In this document: positions 6,376 to 10,706 of the stretch, in pieces
Position numbering within the stretch: the stretch's first letter is position 1
Layout of the letters: each line of letters begins with the position of its first letter
Origin: Nitrospira sp.
Lineage (GTDB): Bacteria > Nitrospirota > Nitrospiria > Nitrospirales > Nitrospiraceae
Reading direction: 5' to 3'
Length of the DNA: 10,706 nucleotides
Assembly (NCBI GenBank): GCA_016873525.1
Contig: VGXD01000047.1
Span: forward strand, 1-10,706
Program-made: the position numbers and the translations under genes
The notes under the pieces: model-generated
The model's input: the letters and a program-made list of their open reading frames with translations, nothing else
What the model was told of the DNA's origin: nothing
The model's database searches: none

Positions 6376-7719
6376 GTGACACAACCAAGAGGGTGCTGGA
6401 ACCGCAGCCTTCCGACCATGGTCCTGGTGCTGTTGGGTCTTCTGTGCTGGGGAAGCGGAGTCTGGGCACAGGGCCTGCAGCCCCTGCCGGATGCGCCGAA
6501 GATCGAAAGCGGCGATACGGCCTGGGTCCTGGCCTCCACGGCCCTCGTTCTGGCCATGGTCGTCCCTGGGCTGGCGTTGTTTTATGGCGGGCAGGTGAGG
6601 AGCAAGAACGTCCTCGGCACGATGCTGCACAGTCTCGTCATTCTCTGCCTCGTCAGCGCCATCTGGGTGTTGTTCGGGTACAGTCTGGCCTTTGCCCCGG
6701 ACAAGGGCGGGGTGGTGGGAGGGCTGGACTGGGTGGGGTTAAGCGGGGTTGGCGTCGATCCCTATCCCAAGTATGGCCCGACCATTCCCCACCAGGCGTT
6801 CATGCTGTTTCAACTGATGCTGGCGGCCTTCACCCCGGCCCTCATTGCCGGCGCGTTCGCCGAGCGCATCCGGTTCAGCGCCCTGCTGCTGTTTGTCGCG
6901 CTCTGGTCCATGTTTATCTACAGTCCGTTGGCGCATTGGATATGGGGCGGCGGCTGGCTCGGCAAGATGGGGGTGTTGGACTTTGCGGGGGGCGCGGTCG
7001 TGCATATCAGTTCCGGCGCGGCGGGCTTGGCTTGCGCGCTGGCGCTGGGCCATCGGCGCGGCTATCGGACCGACTACATGGCCCCGCATAATCTCTCCCT
7101 CACCCTGCTCGGCACGGGCCTGCTCTGGTTCGGCTGGTTCGGCTTTAACGGGGGCAGCGCCAGGGGGGCGAATGCCGTGGCGATCGGCGCCATTGTGGCG
7201 ACTCACATTGCCGCCGCCACGTCTGCCCTGACCTGGATGGTCGTGGAATGGATGCACCGGGGCAAGCCGACCCTCTTGGGCATGGCCAGCGGGGCGGTCG
7301 CCGGCATGGCGACGGTCACAGCCGGGGCCGGTTACGTGGGCCCCATGGGGGCGGTCCTGTTCGGGTTGGCCGGCGGCGCGCTCTGCTACGGCGCCATTGT
7401 TTGGAAGGGGAAGATCGGCTATGATGACGCCCTCGACGTCGTCGGGCTCCACGCCGTCGGCGGGATCATCGGGATGCTGGCCACCGGGTTGCTGGCTTCC
7501 AAGGGCGTCAATGCGGCGGGGGCCGATGGGTTGTTGTTCGGCAATCCGGCCCAGTTCTGGACTCAGGCTGTGGCTGTGTGCGTCACGGCGCTGTTCTCCT
7601 TTGCGGGCAGTTACTTGATCTTGAAAATGGTGGACGGTCTGATCGGCCTGCGGGTGAGCCCTGAAGAAGAAACGACCGGTTTGGATCTCAGCCAGCACAA
7701 TGAGCGTGCGTACTCGTAG
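6376..7719 (+). CDS. amt: Ammonium channel/transporter Amt
   Basis: This integral inner-membrane protein of the Amt/Mep/Rh family conducts ammonium and is normally gated by PII. From GTG 6376 it has 447 residues. An N-terminal signal-peptide-like segment (MVLVLLGLLCWGSGVWAQ, 15-32) precedes about eleven membrane helices. Family landmarks, numbered from the GTG, are Trp190 (HWIWGGGWL), Asp202 in LDFAGGAVVHIS, the twin pore histidines His210 and His359 (GLHAVGGIIG), Phe257 and Ser261 (GWFGFNGGS), and the conserved tail GLRVSPEEETTGLDLSQHNE. These match E. coli AmtB sites at a near-constant offset of 42. By that alignment the outer pore gate Phe107 is Leu149 here (FQLML). Starts at ATG 6355 or ATG 6418 are possible. 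It lies 30 bases after nadE and 46 before glnB, the classic amt-PII pairing. Confidence 0.96.
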   Translation: MTQPRGCWNRSLPTMVLVLLGLLCWGSGVWAQGLQPLPDAPKIESGDTAWVLASTALVLAMVVPGLALFYGGQVRSKNVLGTMLHSLVILCLVSAIWVLFGYSLAFAPDKGGVVGGLDWVGLSGVGVDPYPKYGPTIPHQAFMLFQLMLAAFTPALIAGAFAERIRFSALLLFVALWSMFIYSPLAHWIWGGGWLGKMGVLDFAGGAVVHISSGAAGLACALALGHRRGYRTDYMAPHNLSLTLLGTGLLWFGWFGFNGGSARGANAVAIGAIVATHIAAATSALTWMVVEWMHRGKPTLLGMASGAVAGMATVTAGAGYVGPMGAVLFGLAGGALCYGAIVWKGKIGYDDALDVVGLHAVGGIIGMLATGLLASKGVNAAGADGLLFGNPAQFWTQAVAVCVTALFSFAGSYLILKMVDGLIGLRVSPEEETTGLDLSQHNERAYS

Positions 7720-7765
7720 GCAAGAGAGAAGAGCGGACGGCGGATAGCGAGTTCAGGAGGCTGCT

Positions 7766-8104
7766 ATGAAATTGGTCGAAGCGATCATCAAGCCCTTCAA
7801 GCTGGACGAAGTCAAGGACGCCCTGCTGGAGATCGGCGTGCAGGGAATGACGGTCACCGAGGTCAAGGGATTCGGCCGTCAAAAGGGCCACAAAGAAACC
7901 TATCGGGGCACCGAGTATACGATCGAGTTCGTGCCGAAGGTGAAGCTCGAGGTGGCGGTGGCGGACAGCCTGGTGCCGCGCGTGATCGAAGCCATCACGC
8001 GAAGCGCGAAGACCGGCAGCATCGGAGACGGCAAGATCTTCGTGCGGGACTTGAGCGCGGCGGTGCGGATCAGGACGGGAGAATCGGGGGAGACAGCGCT
8101 GTGA
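7766..8104 (+). CDS. glnB: Nitrogen regulatory protein PII
   Basis: This small trimeric cytosolic signal protein binds ATP or ADP and 2-oxoglutarate and controls nitrogen enzymes and Amt. The 112-residue length is exactly that of the family. The T-loop has Gln39 (GRQKGH), Tyr46 and Tyr51 in ETYRGTEYTIEF; Tyr51 is the uridylylation site used by GlnD. Lys58 follows in VPKVK. The B-loop is TGSIGDGKIFV (83-93), with Ser85 where E. coli has Lys, a common variation. RIRTG (101-105) gives the C-terminal nucleotide-binding arginines. AGGAGG at 7755-7760 sits five bases before the ATG. Adjacency to amt would also justify the name glnK; sequence alone does not separate the two. It overlaps glnD by four bases. 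Confidence 0.96.
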   Translation: MKLVEAIIKPFKLDEVKDALLEIGVQGMTVTEVKGFGRQKGHKETYRGTEYTIEFVPKVKLEVAVADSLVPRVIEAITRSAKTGSIGDGKIFVRDLSAAVRIRTGESGETAL

Positions 8105-10706
8105 CCGTGACGCCCGATCACAGGCCCACGAGCGGCCTTCTGCGGGATGCGGAGACCGAGATGGCCAGCGCCGTGCTTGCCGAGCAGCGGCAGGTGCTGC
8201 ACCGCCGGCTGCAGGAGGGGGCCTCCGGGGCCGAGGTCATGGGCGCCCTGACGGAGCTGGTCGATGGGCTGCTCGTCGGCCGCTACAAGAATGCCGCGCG
8301 GAATCTCGGAGAGGACGCGGTGGCGGCGGGCGCCCAGCACTGCTGCTTGGTGGCCTTGGGGGGCTATGGCCGCCGGGAACTGGCCCCCTATTCCGACATC
8401 GACGTGATGTTTCTCTACCGCGCAGACGCGGCGGAGGCGGCGCCGGCCCTGTCGCGCGCGGTGTTGCACCATCTGTGGGACCTGGGGTTTCAAGTCGGCC
8501 ATAGCGTCCGGACGATTCAGGATTGTCTGGAGCTGGCCTCGGCCGATCTGACGATCCGGACCTCCATGATGGAGGCCAGGTTTTTGGCCGGCAGTCCGCA
8601 GCTGTTTCAGGAATTTCATCGCCGGTACTTTCGCCAGGTCGTCGCCCGCAAGACGGATCGCTTTATCGAGCAGAAGCAGGAGGAGCGTCGCCGGGAATAC
8701 GAGAAGTTCGGCGAAACGGTGTATCTGCTCGAACCCAACGTCAAAAAGAGCAAGGGGGGGCTGCGGGATCTCCATGTGATGCAGTGGGTCGGGCTGGCGC
8801 GCTATCAAGCCGCCACGTTAAAGGACCTGGCGGATCGGGGGATTCTTTCCCGGCAGGATTTTCTGGCTCTCACGGAGGCCCGCGAGTTTCTGTGGCGCGT
8901 GCGAGCCTTTCTGCATTTCGGGGCGGGGATGGCGCAGGAGATCCTGACCTTCGACGAACAGGTCAGGCTGGCGGCGCAGTACGGGTTCCAGGACCGGCCC
9001 CATCTGCTGGCGGTGGAGCAGTTCATGCAGCAGTATTACCGACATACGATGGGGCTGCACGAGGCCTGCGCCCGATTCGTGGATCGTTGCCGAACGGTGC
9101 CGATCTGGAGCCGGGTGGCCAGACTCCTGCCCGCGTCCAAGGTGGATGGCTGCTTTGTGGTCGCGGGAGCGTCTCTGACGGTCCCGCAGGAGTTTCGGAA
9201 TCGAGTGCTGGAGAGCCCCGAGTTGCTGCTCCGCTTGTTCGAGCTGGCGGGGGCCAGACGGCTCAAGATCGACACCGACTTGCTCGACGAGATCCATCGA
9301 CATCTGGGCGCCGTGTCGGACGACGCGTTTCGGACCGCCGCCGTGAGCCGGGTGTTTCTCAAGATTCTGGCCGGACCGGGGGACGTGGCCGGCACGCTGG
9401 AGGCGATGCATCGGGCCCATCTGTTGGAAAAGCTCGTCCCGGTGTTTGCGACGGTGCGCGGCTTGATGCAGTTCAACCAGTACCACAAGTACACGGTGGA
9501 CGAGCACAGCCTCCTGGCCGTGGCCAAGGCGGAAGCCTTGGGCCGGGAGTCCGGGATGATCGGGGAGGTGTACCAGGAGATTCGCCGCAAGGACCTGCTG
9601 CACCTGGCGGTGCTGCTGCATGACCTTGGGAAGGGGCACGAAGAGGATCATAGCGAGGTGGGCAAAGCCATTGCCGAGGACATGGCCGTCCGCCTGGGGT
9701 TGGAGGAGCAGGAGGCGAGGACCCTGGTGTTCCTCGTGCATCAGCATTTGCTCATGGCTCATACGGCATTCCGGCGCGATCCCTACGATGAAAAAGTGCT
9801 GCTCCCCTTCGTTCGAGCCGTGGCGACGCCGGAGGTGCTTCGGAAGCTGTTGGTGCTGACCGCGGCCGACATTGCGGCGGTGGGGCCTGGAGTCTTGACC
9901 AAGTGGAAGGAGTCCTTGCTCGTGGAACTCTACCTGCGGGCCCTGCCTGAGGTGTCGGGCGAACGGGATGCGACGGTCGGTTCCGAACGGTTGGCCAGGC
10001 TGGCGGAGAACGTGGCGCGGGAAGCTCCGGGGTTGGGCGGAGGGACGGACGATCGCTCGTGGGTCGAATCGCAATTCAGCCAGTTTCCGCTGCGCTATCT
10101 CTACGGGACCGCTCCCAAGCGAATTGCCGCCCACTTGACGGCGGTCGGACGGCTGCAGCCCGGAGAGGCGCTGGTTGAAGGACACTTCAACCAGACGCTG
10201 GGGATCTGCGAGTATACCGTGGTGACCTTCAACGATCTGACGCCCGGCATTGTCTCGAAGATCGCCGGCGTGATGGCGGTTCAGGGGTTGCAAATCCTGG
10301 ACGCGCAGATCGTCACCCGCCATGACGGGATCGTGGTGGACACCTTCCAAGTGGTCGATCCGGACTATGCCGGCGCGCCCCCGCCGGACCGGTTGTCCGA
10401 TACGGCCCGGACTCTCGTGAGGGTCTTGAAGGGAGACGACACGGTCGAAAAACTGATGGGGCGAAACAGCCGGTTGCCCATGGCGCGGCGGCTGCCGGCC
10501 AAGCGTCAGCCGGCCGAAGTGCAGCTCGACAACGAAACCTCGGACCGGTTTACCATCGTGGATGTCTTTGCCGACGATCGGCAGGGATTGCTCTACGTCA
10601 TCACGCATGCCATCTTCGCGTTGGGACTTTCGGTGCACGCAGCCCGCATCTCGACCCGTTTGGATCAGGTGGCCGACGTGTTCTACGTGACGGAACTTCA
10701 TGGAGG
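8101..10706 (+). CDS. glnD: PII uridylyltransferase/uridylyl-removing enzyme, 3' end cut
   Basis: GlnD adds UMP to PII Tyr51 when glutamine is low and removes it when glutamine is high. The reading frame is open from GTG 8101 to the window edge, giving 868 residues of a family normally near 890, so only the extreme C-terminus is missing. Domains in order: nucleotidyltransferase (GGYGRREL at 87-94, catalytic-type Asp99 and Asp101 in YSDIDVMF), a linker (EPNVKKSKGGLRDLH), an HD hydrolase domain (His469 in YTVDEHS, His507-Asp508 in LLHDLGKG, His517, Asp590), ACT1 (about 705-765) and most of ACT2 (from about 816). The start overlaps the glnB stop as GTGA, with GGGGGAG at 8086-8092, eight bases upstream; GTG 8107 is less well spaced. 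The overlap suggests translational coupling of the modifier to its substrate. Confidence 0.95.
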   Translation, partial: MTVTPDHRPTSGLLRDAETEMASAVLAEQRQVLHRRLQEGASGAEVMGALTELVDGLLVGRYKNAARNLGEDAVAAGAQHCCLVALGGYGRRELAPYSDIDVMFLYRADAAEAAPALSRAVLHHLWDLGFQVGHSVRTIQDCLELASADLTIRTSMMEARFLAGSPQLFQEFHRRYFRQVVARKTDRFIEQKQEERRREYEKFGETVYLLEPNVKKSKGGLRDLHVMQWVGLARYQAATLKDLADRGILSRQDFLALTEAREFLWRVRAFLHFGAGMAQEILTFDEQVRLAAQYGFQDRPHLLAVEQFMQQYYRHTMGLHEACARFVDRCRTVPIWSRVARLLPASKVDGCFVVAGASLTVPQEFRNRVLESPELLLRLFELAGARRLKIDTDLLDEIHRHLGAVSDDAFRTAAVSRVFLKILAGPGDVAGTLEAMHRAHLLEKLVPVFATVRGLMQFNQYHKYTVDEHSLLAVAKAEALGRESGMIGEVYQEIRRKDLLHLAVLLHDLGKGHEEDHSEVGKAIAEDMAVRLGLEEQEARTLVFLVHQHLLMAHTAFRRDPYDEKVLLPFVRAVATPEVLRKLLVLTAADIAAVGPGVLTKWKESLLVELYLRALPEVSGERDATVGSERLARLAENVAREAPGLGGGTDDRSWVESQFSQFPLRYLYGTAPKRIAAHLTAVGRLQPGEALVEGHFNQTLGICEYTVVTFNDLTPGIVSKIAGVMAVQGLQILDAQIVTRHDGIVVDTFQVVDPDYAGAPPPDRLSDTARTLVRVLKGDDTVEKLMGRNSRLPMARRLPAKRQPAEVQLDNETSDRFTIVDVFADDRQGLLYVITHAIFALGLSVHAARISTRLDQVADVFYVTELHG

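Noticed and set aside
8523..9623. 366-codon plus-strand frame inside glnD
   Set aside because: It is an out-of-frame reading of the HD-linker region of GlnD, rich in Gly, Arg and Ser, with no recognisable domain.
8818..10701. 627-codon minus-strand open frame opposite glnD
   Set aside because: The plus strand encodes GlnD with all domains intact; the antisense product resembles no family and has shadow-frame composition.

Overview
The window is a GC-rich, gene-dense bacterial chromosome segment with every recognised gene on the + strand. Gene content (a PilQ-type secretin beside aroC-aroB, then a nitrogen block) suggests a free-living Gram-negative autotroph or oligotroph. My impression is a Nitrospira-like lineage, but this rests on gene order and protein style only and cannot be settled from the window.

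Region 1 (1-4335) reads as one run of genes: the 3' end of a type IV pilus secretin gene (pilQ, with an apparent single-base frameshift near 364-372), aroC (chorismate synthase), aroB (3-dehydroquinate synthase) and, with its ATG directly after the aroB stop codon, a two-GAF protein ending in an ANTAR domain. ANTAR domains bind RNA and prevent transcription termination in leader RNAs.

Region 2 (4332-4527) is the most interesting part. In about 200 bases it holds a near-consensus sigma70 promoter (TTGACG, 17 bases, TATATA with extended TGG), then a perfect 7-bp hairpin with the six-base loop AACGGC, which has the A1 and G4 recognised by ANTAR proteins. It ends in a second hairpin whose 3' arm is the start of a strong intrinsic terminator with nine Ts. 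This is the layout of an ANTAR-controlled attenuator, immediately downstream of the gene for an ANTAR protein.

Region 3 (4528-10706) is the presumed target operon: nadE (glutamine-dependent NAD+ synthetase), amt (ammonium channel), glnB (PII with Tyr51) and glnD (PII uridylyltransferase, cut by the window edge just before its natural end). Gaps are 30 and 46 bases, then a 4-base overlap, with no internal terminator seen. All four products make, import, sense or spend ammonium or glutamine nitrogen. The working model is that the GAF-ANTAR protein senses an unknown signal and lets RNA polymerase read through the leader terminator into this operon.

No tRNA, rRNA, CRISPR array, insertion sequence or long repeat was seen. 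No gene-free stretch exceeds 300 bases; the largest gaps are 1787-1920 (a GC hairpin, otherwise unremarkable) and 4336-4527 (the leader).
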